Shown here one piece after another: positions 1 to 5,583 of a stretch of 7,362 nt of DNA. Source of the DNA: Thermoplasmata archaeon (lineage in GTDB: Archaea; Thermoplasmatota; E2; DHVEG-1). Position 1 is the stretch's first letter. Each line of letters starts with the position of its first letter. The stretch is from positions 1 to 7,362 of the forward strand of contig QMTB01000076.1 of the NCBI GenBank assembly GCA_003649845.1. Reading direction: 5' to 3'. The translations under genes were made by a program, and so were the position numbers. The notes beneath the pieces were generated by a model, which had not been told where the DNA came from, ran no database searches, and saw only the letters and a program-made list of their open reading frames with translations.

Positions 1-72
1 ATAACCATCAGAGTTTTTATAAAACTTTTTTACTATGGTTTGAAAAAATATAGATAATTAATTCTCTTTGGG

Positions 73-261
73 TTATAGAAGCCATCTCCATAGTGGTATA
101 CAATTAATTGTTTTATCATCCACAGTTATCTCATCCTCATAATCCCAAGTAATAACCCTTAGGTTTCTACAACCTAATATTTCACTTGCTTTAACTAGGG
201 ATTTAATCTCCCTACTCTCAATTTCATCCCTACCAGAAGCATATGTTACCTGTATATGTTT
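73..261 (-). pseudogene. C-terminal remnant of a DUF4143-type AAA+ ATPase
   Basis: Read on the minus strand, this segment gives 62 uninterrupted residues ending at a TAA (73-75). It begins KHIQVTYASGRDEIE, passes through LVKASEILGCRNLRVITWDYE and ends IPLWRWLL. From memory of the family, QVTYASGRDEIEEREI, the Leu/Val-rich VITWDYEDE strand and a final PLWRWLL are the usual last 60 residues of archaeal ATPases with a C-terminal DUF4143 (nuclease-like) domain. The P-loop AAA domain and most of DUF4143 are absent, because an in-frame TAA (262-264) stands immediately upstream. What lies upstream is not the rest of this gene but part of an AbiEii-like gene in another frame, so this is a truncated remnant joined to a foreign fragment. 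No start codon or ribosome binding site serves it. Family assignment is from motif memory only. Confidence 0.65.
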
Positions 262-566
262 TTACTTTAAATGGATCTATATCAGAGAGGAATAAGGTTA
301 TATTTTCTCGATGATCTCTCCAATGGGTATTCTCTCGATATAGTTTATCTCGATTTTTATATGATCTTTTGTGTTTCTCATGGTTTGATATTGCAGGCTA
401 TAACGAGAGAGTATGTACGATAGTGGTCTCCTAGTTATTCTGTATCCTAGTTTTTTCACCAAGTTTTTCTATGTTATCTTCAATACTTGGTCCGAGTTTT
501 ATTTATTCTATCTATGCTTCTCAGTAGATCACTACCAATAATTATATCGGTATCGATATTTTTCAT
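262..566 (-). pseudogene. Decayed AbiEii/AbiGii-family nucleotidyltransferase toxin
   Basis: Several minus-strand reading frames must be joined to read this gene. From the ATG at 566-564 one frame gives MKNIDTDIIIGSDLLRSID, resembling the DIDLDI region of AbiEii-type nucleotidyltransferases. A second frame gives LGPSIEDNIEKL. A third (about 468-298) gives KKLGYRITRRPLSYILSRYS and then HIKIEINYIERIPIGE, the K(I/L)EINYLxRIP strand typical of AbiEii proteins. A fourth gives ENITLFLSDIDPFKVKTYT, like the strand before the family's LEEILAEK helix. At least three frameshifts separate these pieces, and the helical C-terminal half is missing. In living systems AbiEii is the toxin of a type IV toxin-antitoxin abortive-infection pair. 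No AbiEi antitoxin gene is visible next to it. The fragment ends at about 262, where the DUF4143 remnant begins. Family call is from motifs, not a search. Confidence 0.6.
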
Positions 567-684
567 AATATGCCGATACGTTAAATCTCATATATATCGG
601 TATCATCTATTTTTGTTTAAACCATAATTTATTATGTTTGTGTGGTAGGGAGATGTCCATATTTTGAATAGTATATGTATCGAA

Positions 685-763
685 ATGTTAGAGAGAGCTG
701 ATGGAGGGTTTAAGTACTTATTTTTGGACAGCATTGAGATATAGTATAGTTTTTAGGTTTTTT
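685..763 (+). pseudogene. Decayed paralogue of the DUF3795-like fragment at 2204-2419
   Basis: The frame from the ATG at 685 reads MLERADGGFKYLFLDSIEI before a TAG at 742. It resembles the start of the small ORF at 2204 (EFRCYILDRIETGRGFWV). Beyond the stop the alignment continues in phase: ATT-GAG are identical, then ACG/ATA, GGG/TAG, CGT/TAT, GGG/AGT, TTT/TTT, TGG/TAG, GTG/GTT. In the 21 bases after ATT-GAG every difference I find is a G or C in the 2204 copy and an A or T here. Two of the changes create stops. Both copies are preceded by a similar GTATCGAA-containing stretch (677-684 and 2171-2178) and an LER motif. It is too short and too damaged to encode a functional protein. Whether it came from local duplication or independent insertion cannot be told. 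Confidence 0.45.
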
Positions 764-1056
764 TGGATTCTCCATATACATCATGGAAAAATAATCATTT
801 TAGAATAAAAATTAAATATGGGATATCGTATATGGGTTTTAGAAATATAATAAAAGAAGACTGAAGAGGGAGTTATTTAAACCAAAGAAATAACTTAAAT
901 AGAATAATTAGAATGATTAAAATAATTGAAATAAATAATGGGTTCATAAGAATCTTGGAAATAAAGTAGAAGAACAAGAACCCTGCAGAGGTTAAATAAC
1001 TCTCTGGATAATAGATGTGTCACCTCAAATAAAATATAAAATGGGGGAGTAAAATA
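745..1056. other. Gene-free upstream region of the GT2 gene
   Basis: After the DUF3795-like remnant I find no coding region on either strand, only short frames broken by stops. The 33-codon open stretch after the TGA at about 861 has no recognisable motif. The stretch is A-rich and purine-rich, particularly 895-980. It contains a weak candidate archaeal TATA box at 843-856 (AAATATAATAAAAG), a long inverted repeat (867-883 with 990-1005), and a purine-rich ribosome binding site GGGGGAG at 1043-1049, seven bases before the GT2 ATG. If the TATA box is used, the transcript would start near 870-880, giving a leader of about 180 bases. Confidence 0.4.
867..1005 (+). repeat. Long imperfect inverted repeat: structured leader RNA or small MITE-like element
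   Basis: Bases 867-880 are complementary to 992-1005: 14 pairs, 13 Watson-Crick and one G-U (869 with 1003). After a one-base bulge at 881, bases 882-883 pair with 990-991. The 5' arm can instead fold locally, because AGTTATTT (871-878) is the perfect complement of AAATAACT (888-895), with a nine-base loop. The second copy of AAATAACT, at 994-1001, is what forms the long-range stem. The two folds exclude each other. The element sits in the presumed 5' leader of the glycosyltransferase gene and ends 51 bases before its start codon. I see no clear target-site duplication, so a riboregulator and a non-autonomous transposon footprint both remain possible. Confidence 0.45.
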
Positions 1057-2082
1057 ATGGAGAATATAAAGACTGATATGGAAGATTTATCCATCTCTAC
1101 AGAGTTACCAAGAGATGGTTTGGATTCCCATCTAACAGCTGAGAAGGCTTTAGATTCTCATCCAACAGCTGAGAATAATTACAATGATGATGATATGAAG
1201 TTTCTAGTTGTAATTCCTGCTAAGGATGAAGAGATTACTATTGGTAGTCTTGTAGCTCTAGCGAGGAGGCAGGGTTATGATGTTCTTGTTATCGATGATG
1301 GTAGTGTAGATAGAACTTCTGAGATCGCTAGAGTAGCAGGTGCCAAGGTTATTAAGAATAATCATAATAAAGGTAAAGCTAGTGCTGTGAAAAAAGGTTT
1401 TAAATATGCTGTAGAGAAGGATTATGATGCTGTTGTATTTATAGATGGTGATGGACAGCATAATCCTGAGGAGATACCTATTGTTCTTAATCCTATAGTT
1501 GAAGGTAAAGCTGATGTTTCCTTAGGTTTTAGATTTGGTAATAACACTGAGATGCCTATGTGGCGTAGAATTGGGAAGAGGATACTTGATTATCTCACGG
1601 GTATAGCTGGTGCAGAGGTTACTGATTCTCAATGTGGATTTAGAGCTTTCAATAAAAAAGCTATAAAAGCTATGGCTGGAGAACTTAAAGGAGAAGGTTT
1701 CAGTGTTGAAAGCGAGGAGCTTATACTTATGAAAAAAGCAAATCTTGGTTTCGCAGAGGTTCCTATTACTTGTAGATATAATGGTTTAGCTAAAACTTCT
1801 ACTAAAAACCCTGTATCTCATGCCGCTGGTATTATCAATACACTGATACTGGTTATAGGTGAGAGACATCCACTTTTATTCCTAGGTTTAACAGGTTTAC
1901 TCATGTTTATCCTCGGTCTCGGTATAGGTTTATGGACTATCTGGCGTTACTATGCTGGACATTATTTTTCTTTCCTCTATGCAGGAGTAGCATCTATGTT
2001 GGTAGTAGTTGGTTCTATAACCACTGTAATGGGAGTAGTGCTTAATGTTATACCAAAGATTATCAAACGGGAGCTGGAATAA
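1057..2082 (+). CDS. Membrane-anchored GT2 glycosyltransferase, dolichol-phosphate-mannose-synthase-like
   Basis: A 341-residue family 2 glycosyltransferase of the DPM/DPG-synthase-like group. These enzymes move a sugar from a nucleotide sugar, usually onto a polyprenyl phosphate, at the cytoplasmic face of the membrane. The GT-A domain begins at residue 47. It has VVIPAKDEE (51-59), the nucleotide-binding VIDDGSVDRT (78-87), the metal-binding DGDGQH (130-135), and DSQCGFRAF (190-198), a signature of this group. Two hydrophobic helices follow (about 273-294 and 305-331), and the protein ends in a basic tail. The ATG at 1057 is supported by GGGGGAG seven bases upstream. Starting at residue 47 (1195) would remove a 46-residue acidic extension but has no binding site before it. 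That extension contains a duplicated LDSHxTAE. Codons end in T unusually often (GCT, GGT, CTT) compared with the AOR gene. Sugar and acceptor cannot be deduced; S-layer or archaellin N-glycosylation or glycolipid synthesis are plausible. Confidence 0.9.
   Translation: MENIKTDMEDLSISTELPRDGLDSHLTAEKALDSHPTAENNYNDDDMKFLVVIPAKDEEITIGSLVALARRQGYDVLVIDDGSVDRTSEIARVAGAKVIKNNHNKGKASAVKKGFKYAVEKDYDAVVFIDGDGQHNPEEIPIVLNPIVEGKADVSLGFRFGNNTEMPMWRRIGKRILDYLTGIAGAEVTDSQCGFRAFNKKAIKAMAGELKGEGFSVESEELILMKKANLGFAEVPITCRYNGLAKTSTKNPVSHAAGIINTLILVIGERHPLLFLGLTGLLMFILGLGIGLWTIWRYYAGHYFSFLYAGVASMLVVVGSITTVMGVVLNVIPKIIKRELE
1120..1179 (+). repeat. Tandem 30-base duplication inside the GT2 N-terminal extension
   Basis: Bases 1120-1149 and 1150-1179 are adjacent 30-base units with 24 identical positions. 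They encode GLDSHLTAEK and ALDSHPTAEN-like decapeptides in the same frame. Three differences lie in the first 13 bases and three at the end, so the copies have diverged. The unit length is a multiple of three, so reading frame is kept. It lies before the catalytic domain and should not disturb catalysis. Confidence 0.85.
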
Positions 2083-2203
2083 AAAATAAGTGTAGGAGGG
2101 TTTTAGAGATAAAAACAGCTATAATCCTTGGGTACTGGGTTTTTGGACAGCTTGTTTGAGTAGGGATTAGGTATCGAATATTGGAGAGAGGCGGAGAGGT
2201 GAT

Positions 2204-2419
2204 GTGGAGTTTAGATGTTATATTTTGGATAGGATTGAGACGGGGCGTGGGTTTTGGGTGCCATATTTTAGACAGGGTTGCTGGGGGTGTGAGGATTTCG
2301 AAACTTGTAGTAAACTAGATTTCCTTAAACCTACGCATGGAGATGCTCACCTAAAGAATCTAGGGAAAATACGGAGATATGGAGTAGAGAGATTCCTAAA
2401 TGGCAAAAGATATTGGTGA
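2204..2419 (+). CDS. Small DUF3795-like Cys-rich protein, probably an N-terminally truncated remnant
   Basis: From a GTG start the frame encodes 71 residues. The segment CWGCEDFETCSKL (26-38) followed by DAHLKNLGKIRRYGVERFL resembles the C-terminal end of DUF3795 proteins as I recall them: a Cys-x-x-Cys-(acidic)-F-x-x-Cys-x-x-Leu motif, then a helix with LKNLRxIxxxGxExxL. DUF3795 proteins are small, cysteine-rich and of unknown function. The upstream CGxxC half expected for the family is missing. GGAG at 2193-2196 lies seven bases before the GTG, so translation is possible. However, ILERGGEV can be read in the -2 register just upstream (2178-2201), matching MLERADGG of the decayed copy at 685, which suggests a frameshift cut the 5' end off. 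Either a truncated pseudogene or a short surviving protein. The gene ends just before a T-run at 2438. Confidence 0.5.
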   Translation: MEFRCYILDRIETGRGFWVPYFRQGCWGCEDFETCSKLDFLKPTHGDAHLKNLGKIRRYGVERFLNGKRYW

Positions 2420-2437
2420 GAAAAAAACCCGCTCAAA

Positions 2438-2446
2438 TTTTTTTTT
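2438..2446 (+). terminator. Oligo-T terminator after the DUF3795-like ORF
   Basis: A run of nine T residues lies 18 bases past the TGA of the small ORF. Archaeal RNA polymerase commonly terminates at such T-tracts without a hairpin. A seven-A run just upstream (2421-2427) would supply a T-tract for transcription arriving from the opposite strand, which suits two convergent genes. Confidence 0.5.
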
Positions 2447-2453
2447 CATAAAC

Positions 2454-2476
2454 ATTTAACTCTCCTGGAGTTAAAT
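2454..2476. repeat. Perfect palindrome between convergent genes
   Basis: ATTTAACTC (2454-2462) and GAGTTAAAT (2468-2476) form a perfect nine-base-pair stem with a five-base TCCTG loop. It sits between the convergent small ORF and the lipoprotein gene and can fold in either transcript. Its arm (AACTCTCCTGGA) resembles the right arm of the inverted repeat near 998-1008 (AACTCTCTGGA). It may be a bidirectional terminator or RNA 3'-end stabiliser, or an independent repeat. Confidence 0.5.
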
Positions 2477-2524
2477 CTACAATCCTTGGTAACCCCCCTT
2501 AACTCAGAAATAGTGGAGAAAGAG

Positions 2525-2541
2525 AGATTCAGAGAGAATCT
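2525..2541 (-). terminator. Short hairpin directly after the lipoprotein stop
   Basis: AGATTC (2525-2530) and GAATCT (2536-2541) form a six-pair stem with a five-base loop, starting two bases beyond the TAA of the minus-strand lipoprotein gene. The following minus-strand sequence is pyrimidine-rich but has no strong T-run until 2427-2421. It is a weak terminator candidate. Confidence 0.3.
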
Positions 2542-2543
2542 AT

Positions 2544-3221
2544 TTAGAATGCACCAGGTATAGAAAGATATGGTTTTGCTGATCCCTGTAAGTACTCATA
2601 TGTTGACAGTGAATAGTAATCCATATTGGAACTAAGATCTTCGTTTTTTAGTTTCAGCATTATTGTTATATATCCACTCTCAGTGACTTTTGATTCAATT
2701 GCAGATGAAGGAATATCAACTGTAATCCACTGTCCAGATGATGGAGCAACGGTAGTAATCTTTTCACCCCTCTCTACTAGATTCCATACCTCGGATACAT
2801 CTGACATCTCAGATGAGGTTGATGGTAGAGAACCTGAATCATTTATTAGATAAACTTCAAGATCCCCAGGGTTCCCGCTTTTATCTACACATTTTACATG
2901 GAAGATAAAACCTTTATTCTCATACCCTGAAATATCGAATCTATAAATCGCTCTCCCGGTGAGATTATCTCCACCACCAGATGTAAATAAACCCACCATA
3001 AATGGTTGATCACTCCCTCCATTAAGTACACCAAACACTGTTTCAGGTAACAAATCTGTTAAGGCAACTACTCCACCGTCATCTCCACCAGTTTTAACCT
3101 CTATTTTTACTTGATTAGAAGGTATTTCATTAGATGATTCTTGATTCTCTTCACAGCCAGCTAGTAGTATAGAGAAAATAACTGCTCCTATTAACAACCC
3201 AATGATATACTCTCTCCGCAT
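2544..3221 (-). CDS. Secreted lipoprotein with a DNRLRE/CBM96-like beta-sandwich domain
   Basis: A 225-residue protein exported and probably lipid-anchored on the outer face of the membrane. Residues 1-23 form a signal peptide: MRREY, a hydrophobic helix, then lipobox LLAGC with Cys23 as the modified residue. A short Ser/Glu-rich linker (24-50) precedes one domain of about 170 residues. Features of that domain include AIYRFDISGY (91-100), GQWITVDIP (163-171), GYITIMLKL (183-191) and the terminal Tyr-rich stretch leading to KPYLSI (216-221). The pattern of an early RFD strand, a central W-(I/V)-x-(I/V)-D-(I/V) strand and a final PYL strand recalls DNRLRE/CBM96-like carbohydrate-associated beta-sandwiches, but this fold call is tentative. 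The only Met near the start is used. GGAG lies just three bases before it, and an A/T box is about 29 bases upstream, so the message may be almost leaderless. Function and ligand unknown; a glycan-binding or surface-adhesion role is inference. Confidence 0.82.
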   Translation of the reverse strand: MRREYIIGLLIGAVIFSILLAGCEENQESSNEIPSNQVKIEVKTGGDDGGVVALTDLLPETVFGVLNGGSDQPFMVGLFTSGGGDNLTGRAIYRFDISGYENKGFIFHVKCVDKSGNPGDLEVYLINDSGSLPSTSSEMSDVSEVWNLVERGEKITTVAPSSGQWITVDIPSSAIESKVTESGYITIMLKLKNEDLSSNMDYYSLSTYEYLQGSAKPYLSIPGAF

Positions 3222-3243
3222 AATCTCCGCTAAGAAAACGAGA

Positions 3244-3256
3244 TTTTAAAATATTT
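3244..3256 (-). promoter_or_regulatory. Candidate TATA box for the minus-strand lipoprotein
   Basis: On the minus strand this reads AAATATTTTAAAA, centred about 29 bases before the ATG at 3221. An archaeal TATA box usually lies about 26 bases before the transcription start, so transcription would begin within a few bases of the ATG. A closely similar box precedes the other lipoprotein gene at the same distance. Intergenic space 3222-3425 is otherwise T-rich with no gene. Confidence 0.4.
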
Positions 3257-3425
3257 CTAATTTTGCTATTTCTCAGAACAGGAGTATCCCTAATTTTGAG
3301 GATATAGGATTCTCTCCCTTTATCTTTTTTCTAACTCCCTTTTCTTTTTAGCCCCATAATTTGTTTTTTTTATCCAGAAAAGTTATCTTTCACCAGTGGA
3401 TATCACATCATGGAGGAAAGAATAG

Positions 3426-3821
3426 ATGAGATTAGCTGTTGTAGATACTGATAGATGTATTGGTTGTCAAAGCTGTATGTTCGCCTGTACTAGGAGGCAA
3501 GGAGAAACAGGTTTTGCTCACTCTAGGATAAATGTGAGATCAAAGGGTGGGATGGAGAGAGGATTCATAGTAGTAGTATGTAGAGCATGTAGGGATCCAC
3601 CTTGTAGTAAAGTTTGTCCAACAGATGCTTTGAAACCTAGAGATGGTGGAGGAGTAATATTTGATAGTGATAGATGCATAGGTTGTAGAAACTGTCAGAA
3701 TGCTTGTCCAATAGGAGCAGTATTCTGGAATGAGGAGATAAACAAACCAATGATCTGCATACACTGTGGTTACTGCATCAACTATTGTCCACATGGAGTA
3801 CTCACAATGGAGGAGACATAG
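3426..3821 (+). CDS. Polyferredoxin with four [4Fe-4S] sites, AOR electron-transfer subunit (AorA/YdhY-like)
   Basis: A 131-residue protein with 16 cysteines in four groups: C11-x2-C14-x2-C17-x3-C21, C52-x2-C55-x4-C60-x3-C64, C84-x2-C87-x2-C90-x3-C94 and C111-x2-C114-x2-C117-x3-C121. In this DmsB/HycB-like arrangement the groups cross-pair to hold four [4Fe-4S] clusters. There is no signal peptide or membrane segment, so it is cytoplasmic. The AOR gene begins one base after its stop, so it is almost surely the electron-transfer partner, as AorA is for the AOR of Aromatoleum and YdhY probably is for YdhV of E. coli. It would carry electrons between the tungsten site and a soluble ferredoxin or another acceptor. 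The ATG at 3426 has GGAGG at 3412-3416, nine bases upstream. The ATG at 3410 is out of frame. It is the first gene of the operon with AOR and the ruined EamA transporter. Final acceptor unknown. Confidence 0.9.
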   Translation: MRLAVVDTDRCIGCQSCMFACTRRQGETGFAHSRINVRSKGGMERGFIVVVCRACRDPPCSKVCPTDALKPRDGGGVIFDSDRCIGCRNCQNACPIGAVFWNEEINKPMICIHCGYCINYCPHGVLTMEET

Positions 3822-3822
3822 A

Positions 3823-5583
3823 ATGCATCCCAGTGATCCACTTAAAAACATTTTATATGTAGATCTCACAGAGAAAGAATTCTGGGTGGAGGAGAAACCA
3901 GAGTTATTCCAAAACTATCTTGGTGGAACAGGTGTAGCAATCAAACTACTACTAGAGGAATGCCCACAGGGATGTGATCCATTATCTAAGGATAACCCTA
4001 TAATCCTGGCAGTGGGTCCACTCACAGGTTTATACCCTTTTGCATCTAAAACAGTAGCGATGTTTAAATCACCACACACTGGGAACCTAGGGGAGAGCCA
4101 TTGCGGTGGACGAAACGCTATAGCCCTAAGAATGGCTGGTTATGGCGCAGTTGTCATAAAAGGAGCCAGTGAAACACCAATATATCTAGCAATCCATGGA
4201 GACAAAGTATATTTTAGAGACGCATCAGCACTATGGGGGATGCAAAATAGCTTCACAGTAGGGCGGATAATAAGAGAGAATGAACCCAATGCAGGTTTCA
4301 GAAGCATAATGCGTATAGGTGGAGCAGGAGAGAAATTAGTTTCATATGCATGTGTGACATCAGAAACCTATAGACATTTTGGTAGACTAGGATTAGGAGC
4401 AGTATTCGGTAGTAAGAAACTAAAAGCCATAGTGATATCTGGCAGACGATCTCTACCAATAAAAGATAAGAGAGAGTATTGTAGACTCTACGATGAGATA
4501 TATCATAAAGCTATAGAATCAGAGGTTATGAAGAAATACCATGACCTTGGAACGGCAGAGAATATAATGCCACTCAACAAACTAGGTGCACTACCAACTA
4601 GAAACCTGCTATACTCACAGCTAGAAGATGCAGAGGGAATATCAGGTGAAACACTTGCAAGTCAATACCTAGGGCGTAGATTAGCATGCTCCCACTGTCC
4701 AATTGGATGTATACATATAGCAGCACTTAGAGAACCATATGAGGATGAAGCCTACTTCTACAAGACAACTATGATATCCTATGACTACGAGTTAATCTAT
4801 TCTCTAGGTAGTATGCTCGGAGTAAGCAACGCACATGATCTATTAAGACTCATCGATAAAGTAGAAACCTATGCAATGGATGCAATGAGCGCAGGTGTAA
4901 CATTAGCATGGGCTACAGAAGCACAGAGACAAGGGTTGATATCAGAGAGAGAAACAAATGGTTTAAAACTAGAATGGGGAGAAGCTGAGGAGTACATCAA
5001 AGCAATTGACTTAATAATAAAGCAACCCAACGAGTTCTACCAAGCACTAGCTAGAGGCGTAGAATATGCATCCACTAAATATGGTGGAGGAGAATATGCT
5101 TTATCATTCGGTGGAAACGAGATGCCAGGCTATCACACTGGGCCAGCTGCACATATAGGATTCCTAATAGGAGCAAGACACAGCCACCTAGATAACGCAG
5201 GTTACAGCATTGATCAAAAAACATTGATAGAGAAGCAACTCTCACCAGAGGAACTAGTAGAGAAACTAATTGAAGAAGAAAGCTGGAGGCAGATACTATC
5301 AAGCCTAGTAGTATGCTTCTTCGCAAGAGGAGTATATCAGCCACGAGTGGTAGAGGAAACACTTAGAGTAACAGGTTTCAACATAGATGATCCAAAGAAA
5401 CTTGGGAGGGAAATCTTAGAAGAGAAGTATAGATTCAAAACCCGAGAAGGATTCAACCTAAGAAATCTAAGTATACCGAAGCGTATACTAGAAACATCAT
5501 CAGCTATTGGAGAAATAGATGGGGAGTATATTCGGAGATCCATAGAGTATGCAGAGGAAACCCTAATTGGTGTAAAGGGATGA
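3823..5583 (+). CDS. Tungsten-dependent aldehyde:ferredoxin oxidoreductase family protein
   Basis: A 586-residue cytoplasmic enzyme, close in length to Pyrococcus AOR (605). It should oxidise an aldehyde, or carry out a related reaction, at a bis-pterin tungsten centre and hand electrons to a nearby [4Fe-4S] cluster. Seen: N-terminal YLGGTGVAIKLL (32-43); VGPLTGLYPFASKTVAMFKS (64-83) and GESHCGGRNA (90-99), the pterin-cradling domain 1; GRLGLGAVFGSKKLKAI (187-203). Cluster ligands are C289-x2-C292-x3-C296 and distal C498, close to the spacing in Pyrococcus AOR. H455 in the RHSHLD segment lies where AORs carry an active-site His. Unusually, the two pterin motifs DxxGLD and DxxGLC appear here as ETYAMD (348-353) and SSLVVC (493-498), so substrate or cofactor binding may differ from classical AOR. 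The frame is open to an ATG at 3766, but the ATG at 3823 is correct: GGAG at 3812-3815 lies seven bases upstream and it avoids overlapping the ferredoxin. No cofactor-synthesis or tungstate-uptake gene is nearby. Substrate not deducible. Confidence 0.92.
   Translation: MHPSDPLKNILYVDLTEKEFWVEEKPELFQNYLGGTGVAIKLLLEECPQGCDPLSKDNPIILAVGPLTGLYPFASKTVAMFKSPHTGNLGESHCGGRNAIALRMAGYGAVVIKGASETPIYLAIHGDKVYFRDASALWGMQNSFTVGRIIRENEPNAGFRSIMRIGGAGEKLVSYACVTSETYRHFGRLGLGAVFGSKKLKAIVISGRRSLPIKDKREYCRLYDEIYHKAIESEVMKKYHDLGTAENIMPLNKLGALPTRNLLYSQLEDAEGISGETLASQYLGRRLACSHCPIGCIHIAALREPYEDEAYFYKTTMISYDYELIYSLGSMLGVSNAHDLLRLIDKVETYAMDAMSAGVTLAWATEAQRQGLISERETNGLKLEWGEAEEYIKAIDLIIKQPNEFYQALARGVEYASTKYGGGEYALSFGGNEMPGYHTGPAAHIGFLIGARHSHLDNAGYSIDQKTLIEKQLSPEELVEKLIEEESWRQILSSLVVCFFARGVYQPRVVEETLRVTGFNIDDPKKLGREILEEKYRFKTREGFNLRNLSIPKRILETSSAIGEIDGEYIRRSIEYAEETLIGVKG

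Noticed and set aside
544..604. Direct repeat ATATCGGTATC at 544-554 and 594-604
   Set aside because: Only two copies of 11 bases with unrelated spacer; insufficient for a CRISPR or an operator call.
720..2152. Shared 12-mer TTTTTGGACAGC near 720 and 2140
   Set aside because: A 12-base match is expected by chance in AT-rich DNA of this length, and the flanks of the 2140 copy do not align.
2103..2159. Short open stretch with a possible AGGAGGG site (2094-2100) reading EIKTAIILGYWVFGQLV
   Set aside because: It lacks a start codon after the site and ends at TGA in under 20 codons. It might be a membrane-protein remnant but cannot be supported.
2626..2853. Plus-strand open frame opposite the lipoprotein gene
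   Set aside because: No recognisable domain. The minus-strand frame has a signal peptide, lipobox and promoter.
3364..3371. T-run before the ferredoxin gene as a terminator
   Set aside because: No plus-strand gene precedes it in the divergent intergenic region; more likely part of T-rich promoter DNA.
3766..3822. Upstream in-frame ATG for AOR, giving a 605-residue protein
   Set aside because: It would overlap the ferredoxin by 56 bases and lacks the family's N-terminal sequence. The ATG at 3823 has a well-spaced GGAG.
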